Assembly: GCF_016545825.1 (NCBI RefSeq)
Contig: NC_052618.1
Coordinates: 40,246,196 to 40,310,195 of the forward strand
DNA: 64,000 bases
DNA from: Eucalyptus grandis
Lineage: Eukaryota > Streptophyta > Magnoliopsida > Myrtales > Myrtaceae
Direction: 5' to 3'
The position numbers were made by a program, and so were the translations under genes. Positions within the stretch are counted from its first letter, which is position 1. Each line of letters begins with the position of its first letter. Positions 47,694 through 61,600 of this stretch are shown here, piece by piece. The notes under the pieces were generated by a model. It saw nothing but the letters and a program-made list of their open reading frames with translations. It made no database searches and was not told where the DNA came from.

Positions 47694-50600
47694 TGTCACG
47701 CCCCCGATTCTCCGAACACATGCTCATCCCTGCTTGGTCGATATAATAGCGATGTCCCAGGACGTATCGCCGACCCTTTCATTTTAATATACGCATGCGG
47801 AAGCATATATAAATCCCCAAACAATAAAACAATGGGATAGAAAAATAGAGCCATATTTTTCAAACCACGACAAGTCTTTTATAAACAACGGGTTTATACA
47901 CAAAACCAGGCTAGTTACCAAAATTATCGGCTTATCAAAAAGGAACTGTCCTATGACTAACTAGTCATACAAGTTTGCAGATTATGCTTCTTCCACCTTC
48001 CCAAACTTCGAGACTTCTGGCTCTCCACGGCTGTCACCTAGAGACCTGAAAATGTTATTCTACAACAGGGTGAGAAGCAAATTCAACCCCCTAAGACCCG
48101 ATTAGGAAGAAAATTACGCCCTAAGGGTTGCCTAAGCACAATCAGGTGTCAGAGGATTTACCTTAGCCTCGGTTCCTTTCGCAAGTCGCCAATTTATAAA
48201 TACTAACCATCACATCATCCACTCAATTCAATCGATTGAACCATCGATCAATCGACTCGCCGCCGTTTATATGTCATTGAGACCATCACACAGTCACCTT
48301 GATTATTTATTCTTAACTCTTAGCCACGACCTAACAGGCACAACGTAGATTAAGTGGTAATCACGGCCCCATTGGCAACTTTTCTATATTTGGTGGTCAT
48401 CACGGTCCCACCTAACAATTTTCTAGGTTTAATGACATCATGGCCCCACTTGGCAATTTTCAATATATAGTGGCATCACGACCCCACTTAGCAATTATTA
48501 GATTTAGTGGCATCACGGTCCTACTTGACAATTTTCAATATTTAGTGGCATCACGGCCCCACTTGGTAATTTTTAGATTTGGTGAGATTTAGTAGTATCA
48601 CGGCCCCACTTGGCAAGTCTTAGATTTATACCCACATTAATCAATTTAGGATAAATCCTTATAATCACCAATTTCACTCAATTGTCACAAACCGGTACTC
48701 AATTAAATAAACAAAAAGCACCACTAAACTCAGCATAAAATTTCGGTCACTAACCATCCCGGTTGAATTTCCATAAAATAAATAAATAATTAATTAATTA
48801 CGAAAAATATTAAATAAATGCAATAAATGCATACTTAGGTATGTAATGCCTAATTATATGCCGAAACGGGCCTGGAACATTTTTGAGACTCGTTGAATAA
48901 ATACTAAAGTCTATTTACTTGTTAATTATACTAACTAACCACCTAACATGCGAAGGCAAATAATTAAATTCATTAAACTAATTTAATCTAACCACCTAAT
49001 CCATCTTAACCTAAACTAATCAACCCATATGCAAAATTAACATATTAAGCGAGGATTAGTGAATTAAACTCACTTGTTTCGTGATCCGATTGGCTCAAAT
49101 CGACGGGGACACAACAAGGAACGACTATCTCCAAAGAGGGTCTAGCTTTCGAGGCTCGGAACACTTCCAAAACGGGCCAACACAATGTTGAAAACCCATT
49201 GGTTTTGCTATCTATTTTGGGATGCAAAAGAGAGAAACAAAGCTGGTTCGGCTTCTGCTTAAGCTTGCTGGACAGAGGAGAACCAACGGTTGAACGATGA
49301 GGAAACTGGCTGATTGGAGCTTCGGCGAGTGGGTGATCGGCAACCGGTGGCTCCTGAGGGTCTATGGGGTCTTGTTGGAGGTTGGAATGGGCAAATGAAT
49401 GGTTGGAATGGAAGAAAAATGAAGAAAAATGTGAAATAGGTGGATCGACGAACCGGCAATAGGTTGCTTGCGGCGGTCGTACAGGATGGCCGACGGCTCT
49501 GTTCGGGGCGAGGTCGGGCTCTTTGGAACGGTCTAGATGTGCTAGTCACAATGATGGGTGGATCGTTGGCTAATTCGTCCCGGGAAGGGTACTTTTAACT
49601 CAGATCTTGGCAAAAGGTTAGCTAAAGCAGAAACTGGAATAAAGGAAAACAGATGAGGAAAACGGTCCAGTGGGCATGCGGCTTGGTCAAACGGCAAGGG
49701 GGCTTGCTTCTAGGTTTTCTCAAGCTTCTAAGCACCCTTAACAATGGAGAAAGCAAGTGGATTGAGGAAGAAAAAGGCTGCTGCAAAAGGGGGGGCCACT
49801 CGGTTCACATTTTCCTCTCCTTTGTCCCATTGACCATCCTCAACCATATTTGGCTTCCTTGGCCACAATCTAGCCACCCATTCTCCCCATCTAGAAGCTT
49901 GAAATGGTCCAAAAGTTATGGGGGTGGGGGACATACGAATTTCATGGATTTTGGCATCAAATGGACACTAATTGCTTCTCAATTCAATCCAATTTGGCCC
50001 TCATAATTTCAATTAGCACCTCAATGATCAAATCGATATTTTTCCTCACCAATTGATCCTACTTGCTTCCCAATTTCGCAATAAAAAACGATCCCCTGCA
50101 ATTTTTGGACAAAAAGAGCCCTAGGACGACTTTTTCCAAAAAAGTCTCGGGTTACAGAAAAAATTTTCTGAGACCAAGTCGACGTTCCTAAAATTTATTG
50201 TGACATGACAGAACGTTCAATTTTTTAAATCGGATTCAAATTCGAGGTTAATTTCAATCCGACACGTTTTTAGCGTGACCTAAGCTACCGGTAGCTTTCA
50301 AAAATTTTAGTGCAAATGATTTATAATCGATTTTCTTCGAGCCAAAATGAACCCCTTCAGCACATTGGTGACTCTCAGTTGTCGTGAAAATCTCGAAATT
50401 TCAAACATGGACACAAGATACCAAAAAAAAAAAAAAAAATTAAACTAGTGTCGATCGATAAGAATTTTGCAATTTAGTGAGATCACCCACATTTAACCAC
50501 ACATATCAGTTGAATCGACCTATCTCTGATCTTTAATCGGTTTACGTTTGTGCCGTAATGATCTTGACGGATGAACACAATCGAGCAGCCAATTCCTAGT

Positions 50601-50758
50601 CGAATCCTCAAGTCTATTTGCCTTAAAATCCTTAATAGCTTTCTTAGATAGTCTAGTTATCTCACAAGTGATCAACTCTGAGAACAACACTATAAGCGCG
50701 TCGATGAAATGCCCAATTTATTGAATTGAAAGCAGAGTCGAAAATCTATGATATCACA
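47694..50758 (+). mobile_element. Long solo LTR (family L, copy 1)
   Basis: It begins TGTCACGCCCCCGATTC and ends GATATCACA. It aligns at both ends and in the middle with 58682-61953 (ATGTCCCAGGACGTATCGCCGACCC matches ATCCCAGGATGTGTCGCCGACCC; CGATGAAATGCCC near the end). It contains a 7-unit 39-bp repeat. There is no primer site, gag or pol. No matching 5-bp target duplication remains, so it is older than the 58.7-kb copy. Internal open frames are unshared. Confidence 0.7.
48360..48625. repeat. 39-bp minisatellite in LTR family L
   Basis: About seven degenerate units carry ATCACGGCCCCACTTGGCAA, with the first two units 39 bp apart. It is equivalent to 59336-59610 in the other LTR copy. Confidence 0.8.
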
Positions 50759-52216
50759 AATGAACATGAGATCAAGTGAGGACGAGAGTGAAGAAAAAGC
50801 TTTAGAGGTGAGTTGGGTTTAAGTGAGTTGTGAATCCATTTAGCACCCATATTAAACTTATTTATGACCCATAGAGTTGGGTTTGAATCACTTTATAATT
50901 ATTTTAAAAAATGGGTCTATAATCCTTTTTAACAAATCTAGTATAAACCACATGGTTAAGCATTTTTCACTTATGGAGATACCAATCCGACTTGGCATTA
51001 TGTTCATTTAAGGATTTATGATATTCATTTACCTCAAAAGAAATAGAGTCTGATAACTTATTTCCACCACGATGACATAGCTATTTTTTCTCCATCCCTT
51101 GATTTGCTCAATCAAATATCTAATTTATGAGTGAGAAGTTGTGGATATGTGTGGTGAGAAAGCGAAGGAAGGTTCGATCTCTCTGTATCCACTTAACACT
51201 AACTTAAGAAATATCGAATCTCTTTAAGGTTGGTTGCAAATTCTAATAGGATTTCAACCTACTCAGGAACATGTTCATAAAATTCTAAATGCCAAATGAA
51301 CGCATCGAACAAGTAACATAATGATGAGAAAAGATATCATCCTATAGAGATTAATGATTATTAAATAGGATAAACGCATTAGAAGTCCTAAAATTTGTCA
51401 ACAAAGTGTAAATAAGTCTTAAAATTTTAAAAAAATGGAATTAAGTTCTAAAACTTGTCATGAAAGTGCAATTACATTTTAAAACTTTCAAAAATTATAA
51501 TCAAATCCTAAAATTTATCAAATTGATCAAATCAAATCCTTTCATTAATAGCACTTTTTGAAAGTTTTATGACTTGATTGTACTTTCTTAACAATTTTTA
51601 TGACCTAATTGCATTTTTTGAAAGTTTTAGGACTCAATTGCGCTTTTGTGATAAATTTTAGGATTTAATTGCACTTTTTAAAATTTTGGGACTCAATTGT
51701 ACTTTTGTGACAAGTTTTAAGACTTATATTGCATTTAACCCTTAATAAGCCAATTGATTATAAAAAATGTAGTGATTATAAAAATTATCTAATAGATCAA
51801 AATAAAATTGAGAATCTTAGAAGCAAAATTCTATAACTAAAAGTAGTTAATCAATCAAATAAATACGTTAAAGCATCCAATTTTACCATAGCCACTAAAT
51901 ATGTATTTTAGATTATTAGGAGTATAAGAACGATGTCAAATATATGATAGTAGAATTTTCTAATCTATTTACTATCTTATCTTTGGATATAACAAACTTA
52001 TTCAGTTTATCAATTCACTATATCTCTATATGAATTTAAATAAATAAAGTGCATTAGAATTTGTGAACATTTTTAATTTATAATGAATCTTTTAGACCAC
52101 CTTATCACCGAAAGCCACACAAATAATGTGATATATTTCTATCCACATTTAATTCATGATTATATATTATAAGGAGCAATTACGTATCATCATTTCTCAA
52201 TCTTAAATATGCACAT
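50759..52216. other. AT-rich intergenic apart from a foldback MITE
   Basis: No genes are recognised. It contains the foldback repeat at 51369-51741 and possibly part of a hAT arm at its left end. Confidence 0.4.
51369..51741. mobile_element. Foldback MITE built of ~45-bp sub-repeats
   Basis: Both arms repeat AAGTCCTAAAATTTGTCA-type blocks (left) and the complementary TTTTAGGACTCAATTGC-type blocks (right), meeting near 51545. The outer ends are GGATAAACGCATTAGAAGTC and the complement of GACTTATATTGCATTTAACC. The target duplication is unclear. Confidence 0.6.
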
Positions 52217-53118
52217 TAGGGGCGTGCATGGTTGTATTCTTTTTTTTCGTTTATGAACAAAAATTCTGTTTTTTTTTTCCCGAGAACAAAAAAAAGAACA
52301 GAAACGCATTTGTTTGCGTTTTTATTCAAAATCTATTTTTTTGTTCTCGGAACAAAATTGCAACGGAAATAAGAAACAAAAAAATTATTTTTTTGTTCTG
52401 GAAACACTTTGGAAGAACAAATTTTCTTTCTTCTTTCTTTTCTTCTCTTTTTTTTTTTTCTTCTTTTTCATTGGCCGGTCGACAGCCTCGCCATAGCTGG
52501 CGGCCGGCTGTCAAGGGCCGACGACGCTCGGCCTCGCCCGCACCAGCGATGCTCGGCCTCGCCTTGGCCGGCAAGCTCGGGCTTGCCCGGATCCGGCAAA
52601 GCCGAGCCTCGCCGTGGCCGGGCAAGGTCGCCCGCTCCCGGCGAGGCTCAACCTCGCCTTGGCTAGGCGAGCTTGAGCTCGCCTAGATCCGGCGAGATCG
52701 AGCCTCGCTAGGGGCGGTGACGCTCGGCCTCACGGATCCGGGCGAGGCCAAGCTTGCCTAGCCAAGGCGAGGCCGAGCCTCGCTCGCACCGGTGATGCTC
52801 GAGCTCGCCTTGGCCGGGTGAGCTTGGGCTCGCCCAAATCCGACGAGGCCAAGCTCCGCCAAGGTGAGGTCGCCGGCCAAAAAAAAAAAAAAAAAAAAAA
52901 GAAAAAAAAAAGGAAAAATAAAATAAAAATATTTAAAAATTAAAAGAAATGAAAAAAAAAGAATATAAATTTACCAAATGTGTTTCTATTCATTTTTTAT
53001 TTCCGGAACAAGTTTACCAAACGGGTCTTTCTGGTCAAAAATTATTCCCAGAGCGAAATAGTTTTTTCTATTTCTATTCCCAAACAAATTTTGAACAAAC
53101 ACAAACAAACGCACCCTA
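52217..53118. mobile_element. TIR element (family 3, hAT-like) with GC-rich core
   Basis: The left end is TAGGGGCGTGCATGG and the right end read inward is TAGGGTGCGTTTGTTTG. The arms contain GAACAAA/TTTGTTC motifs in opposite orientation. The core (52470-52880) is a strong GC island of CTCGCC/GGCGAGG repeats, preceded by a TTCTTTTCTTC tract and followed by poly-A. No 8-bp duplication was found. Open frames in the core are compositional. Confidence 0.6.
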
Positions 53119-54892
53119 GATCATTCAAATGGTGGACAATCATTTAAAAGCATCAAACATAATAATATATAACTTGCATGAAAGAAATCACTTATAAAAC
53201 ATAAAAAGCATGAAATTCACATCATCATAATTAGGCTACATCGTAACTCCAACAAAAGAAAATTAGAATACAATAGATTAAGAAATGGAAATATAAATTA
53301 AGTCGAACATCTTGGATGAAAAGACAAGAATTCTATAGCCACTTTTTGTCTTCTCTCAAAATACTTAAAATTTTCCCAGAACAATGAAAAATTATTTTAA
53401 ATATAAAAACCTAACCGTCTTTCCAAGCTCTCAAAGTTATCCTATTTGTAGGTACATCCAAGACTTCTATCACAAAGCAATTGCTTATTATTATTTATTT
53501 TTTGGGCATAAAATTAGGGAATAAATCATTGAATTCCTAATTTGGTATCCACCTTCCAATACTTTCGCACGAAATTAGGGAATAAATCACAAAATTCCTA
53601 ATTTGCATCCAATTGCTAACACATCCTGAGTTACAAAATTCTTCTTTTCCTTCTATTTGCAATTTTTTCCTTATTTTCTCCATGTAACATTATGCTACAT
53701 AAACAAGGAAAATTTGAGCAAATAGAAGTAAATCCAAATATTTTTTTCACAAATACTGTATTATTTATTACCTAAAATATTTAAAATAAATTTATTTTAT
53801 AGAGTTATCAAAACGGCTCCATGAGCTCAAGGTGTGCCAAGATGATATCCCTAAACATTGGCCACACGCTTGTTCTGTGCGATCAAGTCCAAGCAAGGCG
53901 TGGTGACCAGAACGGCAAAGCAAAGTACATGGGACACGACGTAGGAAATTTATATCCTCTTATTAGACCCAGGCCTTCAAATCCTCTTTAATTTTTGTCT
54001 AGAATTAGTGAATTACCAGTTATGGATATTAGGACCTCTACTATATTAACTAAAATATAATTTGGGTTATTTCATGTTTGTAATCCACCAACTGATCATA
54101 ATGATGGTTACAGGAAATTTTTTATTCAAAATCAGAGACGGACGGAAAAATGGCGAAATCATAATACGAAGTAGTATAGATCTACATATTACTGGAAAGA
54201 TATGCGATTCGAAGGGATTAAGTCGTGAAGCGGAAGCTTCTGGTGTTGTATCTGTAATGCTGTACGATTGGATGTTGAGCGAGTTTGGATCACATCTAAT
54301 AAAAAGTTCTACCCTTCATCCCTTTATATATAATCAAATTTATATATTTTTTATTTGTTTTATCAGATTTTTCCATTTTTACAAATTTTCTAATCAAAAT
54401 CCCTCCATAGCCAAATCTAACTAACTACAGCTGATGTTGCCATCAAGGCATCAAGTACAACACCAGAGTATGATATATAAATGCCACGGTGGAGCCAATA
54501 TGAATCACATTTGAGTATGACGTCTGATAAAATGAGAGCTATGACCCAAAACATGTTGGCAATTTATGTTGACAAATAACTAAAATAAGAGGTGGTGACT
54601 CAAAAATAGTTAATTTAATCTAATAAAAATTAATAAATCATTTTAATTACGTTGGTAATTTTATTTTAAAAAATTATTAAATTAGAAGTGGTGATAAGTT
54701 AGTAAAAAAATTGCTACTTTGCAAATTATAAGAAGCTGGTGATTTCATAAAGGTGCTGGTAAGTTACCAACGCTACTTGGAAAAAAATTATTAGTTGTTT
54801 TCTTGTACGAACGATTTTTTTTATATTTACAAATGCTTTTTGAAATTTAATAGCGCCAAAAAAAGATCTATGTTTGTTTTTACACGAAACAC
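53119..54892. other. AT-rich intergenic
   Basis: Only a short local duplication (ATTAGGGAATAAATCA at ~53514 and ~53573) stands out. A 120-codon frame at 54062-54424 has no motif and is not called. Confidence 0.4.
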
Positions 54893-55351
54893 TAAGGCCC
54901 TATTTAGTAACCATCCAAACAGACCAAATTCTGATTTTTGTTCCCGAATCGCTTTGGGCTCGAATCGTGTTTAGTAAAATTTTTGTTCTCGGAAGTTGTG
55001 AGTGGAATCAAGAATAAAAAAAAAAAGTTGATTCTTATTCCGTAATCAAAATTGAGAATAAAAACCAAAATTCTTTTTCTTCCCTTCGGCCATCTCATGA
55101 CCGCCGGCCGCCATCCGCCACCGCCGCCATCCGCCTGCCGCTGTCTGCCGCCATCTGCCGCCGTCTGCCACCGCCACCATCTGCTGCCGCCGGTCCGACG
55201 AGCTCGCCGGAGGCAAGCCCAACCACCAACAAGGCTCGGCCTCCCAAATCTGCCCCCTTAGCCCCGGCGAGGCTCGCCTGACCTCGGCGAGGAGGAGGAG
55301 GAGGAGGAGGAGAAGAAGAAGAAGAAGAAGAAGAAGAATAGGAGAAAATGG

Positions 55352-55382
<31 letters not shown>

Positions 55383-55587
55383 AAATTATTTAAAAATTAA
55401 AATAAATTGATTTGGATAAGAATTAATAAGCATGGTACTAAACGTAATTCTATTTCAGAATCAGAAATTTTGACAGACAATTACCAAACAGCTTAAAATG
55501 TTTAGAATCATTTTCCAGAATATAATAAAAAGAATCATTTCGATCATAATCTATTCCCTAACAAAATCGTTACCAAACGTGTCCTAA
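54893..55587. mobile_element. TIR element (family 4) with GC-rich core
   Basis: TAAGGCCCTATTTAGTAACC at the left and, read inward from the right, TTAGGACACGTTTGGTAACG form inverted ends. GAATCA/TGATTC motifs in the arms are mirrored. The core (55085-55285) is CCGCCATCCGCC- and CTCGCC-rich and runs into (GAG)n/(AAG)n and poly-A. The target duplication was not resolved. Confidence 0.55.
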
Positions 55588-56152
55588 AATTCTTCAAGAG
55601 GAAACTAAATTGGACAGTATTCTAAAAATTATTACATCCAATCGAGATCCAAGGGTCGCTACTCATTTTTTGAAGTTGTTCAAACTATATTAGGGACTAA
55701 ACTCCAACATAAAGCTACTTTCCCTTCCTAAACCGATGGACAATTAGATAGAATAGTACAACGATGGAAGATATGCTACTTTTGGTAGTAGGAGGGATGA
55801 CCATTTGCGCTTAACAAAATTAGGTATATAAAATTCTTCTCTAATTAATACTAGAGGTACATGGCAACAACAACATCAAGAACATCATATTTGGCAATAT
55901 ACATGAATTTCATAAGAGATGAAAAATAAATCTCACTAAAACACCGGTTAAATTCTACCCACCTAATGAAGGGAGATCCAATGAAAATCAATTTGAGAAC
56001 AATGTGTCTCAATCAAATCGAACCATGAATCAACCTTCGATCATCAGTTTAATGAAAACCAAACAACACCATCTTTCTCAAATTCTCAAATCAACATCCA
56101 ATCGTCGCCTTAATGAAAATCGACAACATCATCTTTCCCTAACTCTCAAAAG
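55588..56152. other. Intergenic with a weak local duplication
   Basis: A ~43-bp motif (TTAATGAAAA.C.ACAACA.CATCTTT) occurs near 56050 and 56110. Nothing else was seen. Confidence 0.4.
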
Positions 56153-58000
56153 TGTAATCCTCCTTAGGTAGTTTTTTTTTTTTATATATATATATTTACT
56201 TTTACCTTTTTGTAGTTTAGTTTATTTTGCTGTCTTTATTTTTATGTTATTTTTCTGTTTATTTTATTTGATAGCATTCTTTTAGTTTAATTATTTGAAT
56301 TGTAGTATTGTATGTCAATAATTTGTAGACCTTGTAGACATTAGGCATTTTATCTCAAATTAAGGTAATCATTAATTTGACCGGTAAGACGTTGGGTCAT
56401 TTTTTTAATTACTTTAATTTTTAGGAATTTTGATAATATTTCAATCGTTAAATTATTATAGAGTTAAAATAATTGTTAATTTAATCCGTGAGACAGCGGA
56501 TTATTTTTTCGGTTATTTTAATTCTTATCTTCATTCTTTTAAAATAATTACTTGTTTGGAAAGACTAAAAATAAAAATAAAAATCAGAAAATACATAAAA
56601 AAATCTAAATATTGTATTAGAGCTTTTAGGTTTAGTAAATTAGGACTATATTTTTAGGGCCAGTAAATTAGAATTACATTTATAGGATTATAATTTTTAG
56701 ATTACACTTTTAGATGGGTGATTTTTGTTAGGACTAATTTCAAATAATGTTGGCATGTCTTGATTTCTTTATATAGTTTTTAAGATAAGATATAGTTTAA
56801 GTTAAATTGATTCCTAAAATAAATTAGAATATCATTCACTTTAATTAGTCTAATTAGTTTTAATTCCGAATTTCAATAAAAAGAATCCAAAGAATATTAG
56901 GTACATATTATTAATTTGCATAATAGGTTTAATTAGAATTTGTTTATTAGTAAATATTGTCATATCTAGAACTTAGGTACTTAGGTCCATACATATTTCA
57001 TATTAAAGCAACATACCTAGATATTTTAGATTAAGTCAATTTTCATTTAGTAAAACAAGAAGATGAACAAAAAATGTTATGCATGCCATATGAGTTATAG
57101 TTTAATTATTTTTTTAATAAAAAATAAAATGCTAAAACATGATCATTGCACTATTAAGTTACTTTCTTTTCAATAAAAAACATTATGTCATTAAAAAAAT
57201 AAAAAAATAAAAGATCATTTCCTTGGTTAGTTAATAGGTTAATTCATAATCAATCTCATATCATCATTATTTAGCATAGGTTGCATATATGCATTAAAAA
57301 ATGAATCATCATAAAAAAAAAAAATCTCATAAAAGAGCATACATGTAGAAATACCATGTCATTCATCCCATATCACGTAGCACATGCATATTTCGGATTA
57401 TATAAATTAGATTGCATATATATAGTGATAAGTTTAAGTTATACCATATGAATTGCATCTCGCATGTCATTAAAATAAATCCATGCATATTAAATTTAGA
57501 TTAAGATTGCATATAATTATCATTTAAAAAAAAAATAGGTGTCTTGTCATTTTAGAAATCATGTTTATGACATGCATTTTTATAAGCATTTTTATTGAAT
57601 GTTATTTTATTGATTGTGCACCCGCATGACCACCATTTGCATGTTAGTAGCTTAGGTTAATATTAATCAACATTGCCCGTAAAATATTTTTTAAAATTAA
57701 AATAAAAGGTACCGAAAGGGCGTTAGACTAATCTAGCGTAACCATGTCCCCGGACCTTTTGAATCTCTAGTTCGCAATAGTAAAGTATTCTCCCATACTT
57801 TACTTGGGTTTCTAACCAACCCTAATTGGTTAGTGGCGGCTCCAAATTGAGTATAATTGCATTTTTAAAAACATTAATTTCTTAACATCAAGTCGCGATT
57901 GGTAGGACTTGGGAGGGTCCGTGCCAAGTCTTCTGGACTTAGTAATCCATTAGCCTTCTTTAGTTAATTCACCTTCAAAAAATTCGGGAAGGTCGCAACA
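56153..58000 (+). repeat. 5' LTR of the Tat/Ogre-like element
   Basis: It ends GGTCGCAACA immediately before the primer site, and a related LTR ends identically at 40088. The start is placed at TGTAATCC (56153) but is uncertain by tens of bases. It is very AT-rich with no coding content. Confidence 0.6.
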
Positions 58001-58006
58001 GTTTAG

Positions 58007-58022
58007 CGACTCCACTGGGGAT
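58007..58022 (+). promoter_or_regulatory. Primer binding site of the Tat/Ogre-like element
   Basis: GCGACTCCACTGGGGA lies 6 bp after the LTR end. This sequence style is recalled from plant Tat/Ogre elements (tRNA-Arg primed); the exact tRNA was not tested. Confidence 0.5.
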
Positions 58023-58681
58023 TGAGTTAAAACTCATAGTGGACATAGGCCTGTTTTTTTTTTTTAAATATTTTGTTTGGCAACATGGAAACAAGGTATG
58101 CTCCTAACATAAAGTGTTAAATGTTTTTGCAGATGGGAGGTATAAGGGGAGTACTCTTTGCTAACTATTGTTTTGCAGGTTGGAGTTAAGGATGAATGGT
58201 TGAATTTAAACTATAGAAATGTTGTTTGCAATTAAACTGTTATGCATGTTTTATTGTTTTTAGCACTACACTATTGCACACACGACCTGCTGCCGGACCT
58301 GGGCTGCGATAGGATTCTTAGGATGGTGTTGACAAGAATACTTCCTCTAAAGCGAGACTGCTATATAGAGGTTAACATTCCCTTCTCCGAAAGTTCTTTC
58401 ATGGTGTCGAATGTGTTTGTCCATATCTGCGAGACTGCATGATTATCGGGTATTCCATTCGATTGAGTCAGAGTTAGGGGGACCTGACTCGTTAATGCGA
58501 GACTACAATGGTCAGATCATCCTCTTAGCTCCACCTTGTTAAGTCGTTTAGACAGAAATTGAGCCTCACTTTTTATGCGTGTGTCTATGTGATTGTCATC
58601 CATTACCAGTTAAAGTAAGTTGTTTAAATTCTCACTACTGAAATTTACTTACTTGCAATTTCGTTGGTCCATGACATTAGG

Positions 58682-61600
58682 TGTCACGCCCCGAACCCCG
58701 AGCACGCGCACATCCCACTAAGGTCGATCAAAAATGCGACATCCCAGGATGTGTCGCCGACCCATTCATTTTATTACGCATGCGGAAGCGAAACTAATCC
58801 CCTGACAACATTTAACTTGGGATAGAAAAGCAGGAAACAAAATCACAACATAACACTTTCGTAAATCAACGAAATTACAAACAGAGGTCTACGGCCAAAA
58901 GTCTACAAAGGACTGGCTCTTAAAAAGAGATTATCCTACGACCTACAAGACGTACACGATCTCCAATCCTTATGACTTCACTTCTCCAACTCTTCAAGGC
59001 CAACCAAAGCTATCTGGCCGCTCCGTCCATCGTGGGACCCGAAATGGTTATTCAATAACCACCGAGACCACGTCTCGCAAGTTCAACCCCTAAACCCCTA
59101 TTAGAAAGAAAATACGCCCGGGTGGCCTAACCACATCACACGAAGACTTACCTCGCCTCGGCCTTCATCTGCGAGTTAGCACAATTTATATAAACCAACC
59201 ACGTGCAATTATGATAACCAAACAACCGTGGCTCAATCACATTATCAAAACAATTCAACCACTTGGATCGTCTCGGCGATCAATCGACTCGGCCGATTTC
59301 ATGTCATTCTAGCAAATCAATCATTGCTCTCAACTACGGCCCTACTCGGCGCGACCTTTAACAGGTGGCAATTCACGGCCCCATTGGGCGCGACCTCTAA
59401 TAGGTGGCATATAACGGCCCCACTGGGCGCGACCTTTATCAGGTGGCATATCACGGCCCCATCGGGCGCGACCTCTAATAGGTGGCATAAAACGGCCCCA
59501 CCGGGCGCGACCTTTATCAGGTGGCATATCACGGCCCCATCGGGCGCGACCTTTATCAGGTGGCATATCACGGCCCCATCGGGCGCGACCTCTAATAGGT
59601 GGCATATTCACGACCTCATCTCTCCTCAATTCCCACACTTAGAAATTTATAAAGAATCCATATATATCGCAATCACACTCAATTCGCCACAACCAATCAT
59701 CAATATCAAATTCTAAATGCACAGCAGCGATCGGCACGAAATTCTGAGCAAATAAGGTTCCCAAATAATTTTCAGAATTTATTAAATAATTAAATTTATT
59801 CCGAAAATTAATATAATAATAATATCCATACTTTTCACGGTCCACACTCAATTTAAAATATCCAATCATCAATTTCAAAATCCGAATGTACCGTAGCGAC
59901 CGGCACGAAATTCTGAGAATTTAGGGTCCCGACCAAAATTTTCGGAATTTAATAAATAATTAAATTTATTCCGAAAATAATTAAATAATAATATTTTAAA
60001 AAAAAAAAAATTCGAATATTAAAATATTATTTAATTATTCAATAATTTCGAGATATTTAAATAAATCAAAAGTAAATTCCTTTTTGTCACATCAAGGTTT
60101 ATATTAATATAAACACCCACTTAACTTTAAATTAACCACAAATTAAGCTAATTAAACACATTAATATAATCCACACTTAAATAAATCAAACTAACCACCT
60201 AATCACACTTAACATAAACTAAGCACACCTAAAGCATAATTAACCCTCTAAGCGAGGTTTAGTGAGTTAAACTCACCGGATTAGCAAGCCGAGCGGACCA
60301 AAACGACGAGCACAACGCGAGGATCGACTTTCCTCAAAGCGGGCCGAGCATCCGGGCTCGGGAAGGCGGCCAAAACGGGCCAAACGTCCGCTGCATACCC
60401 ATTTTCCAACTCTCTGTTCGCTGCTGGTTGGGGTCGAAAATGAGCAGATCCGGGCCTGGTTGGGGTCGGGAATGGGCGGAGGAGCTTAACCGGACTTAGG
60501 CGGGGCTTCACGGTGGCCGGAGGTGAGCTGGACGGCTCCGGTGGAGCTCCACCGGATCTGAAATCGCTTCGGACTCGCGGAACAGCGGGGACGACGGTGA
60601 GAGGAAGACGGAGGCGGCGAGCCGTGGCGGTGCACAAGACGGCGAGCTGGCAAGGCGACGGCTCCGGCAGCCCTTGCTGGCTCCAACGGTGGCCGGCCCA
60701 TCTTGCACGACGGCTTGGACGAGCAGATCCAGGCGGAGTAGCGACCCGACGAGCTAGGGAGGCGCGACGGCAGCGAGCTGGTTCCGGCTGGCTTCCACGA
60801 GCGAGCGACGGCGAGGACGGCAACGGGCGCGTTGCTGCTCCGGCGACGAGCAGCTTCCCTTCTGCAGCTTCGGGCTTCAAAGAAGAAGATGAAGAGAGGC
60901 TGAAGAAGTCGCACGGTAGGGAGAGGGAGGAGAGAGACAACCGAATAGAGAGAGGGAGGAGAGAGAAGGAAGAGAGAGAGAGATGGGACCCTTTTTCTTT
61001 TCTCTTTTTCTCTTTCTTTTAATCCAACAAAATGGCCCACCATGACATCATCCATGATGTCATACTCCACTCACTCAAAACTCCCACAACCTTATTCCAA
61101 TGGGTTCAATTCCATTTTCCGCCGGGTCCAATTCTTGCACATTCACTTTCTTCAATTAGTCATCAATTCTCTTTCAATTAAATTAAATTGAAGTCCATAA
61201 AATTAATCCAATGTCACCACGTTTCAATTCACATAATCACTTGACCATAAAACCAACTTAAGTCCCAAAAGTACGACCAAAAGCGGGCCTACTAAATTCT
61301 CGAGCCAAATTAGCTATTCTCGGATTTAATTGCTGAAAAACTCGGCTTGCATGAAAAATCTTCCGAAGATAAATCAATGATCCTAAAATGATTTGTGACA
61401 CACCCGGACTTCCAATTTCTGAATTCGATCTCAATTCCACGGTTAATTTCACTTTGGCACGATACTAGCGCAGCCCAACCTACCGGGTAGCCTTTAGAAA
61501 TTTTCATGCATTTGACCTGTGGTTGATCATCTCAAGCCACAATGTACATCTTTGAAACATTGGCGACTTTCGGTTGTCGGGGTAATCTCGAGGTTTCAAA

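Noticed and set aside
54062..54424. 120-codon frame as a small gene
   Set aside because: No motif, promoter or homologous copy is visible; the length is possible by chance in this AT-rich region.
48360..59610. CRISPR-like arrays
   Set aside because: The units are contiguous tandem repeats without unique spacers, inside LTRs of a plant genome.
59228..59716. 162-codon repeat protein (13-residue units)
   Set aside because: It is produced by a 39-bp minisatellite that is open on both strands, and the paralogous LTR array is not open.
60281..61070. Minus-strand 194-219-codon open frames
   Set aside because: They overlap each other and a + strand frame in GC-rich LTR sequence, with low-complexity Ser/Pro/Arg content and no domain.
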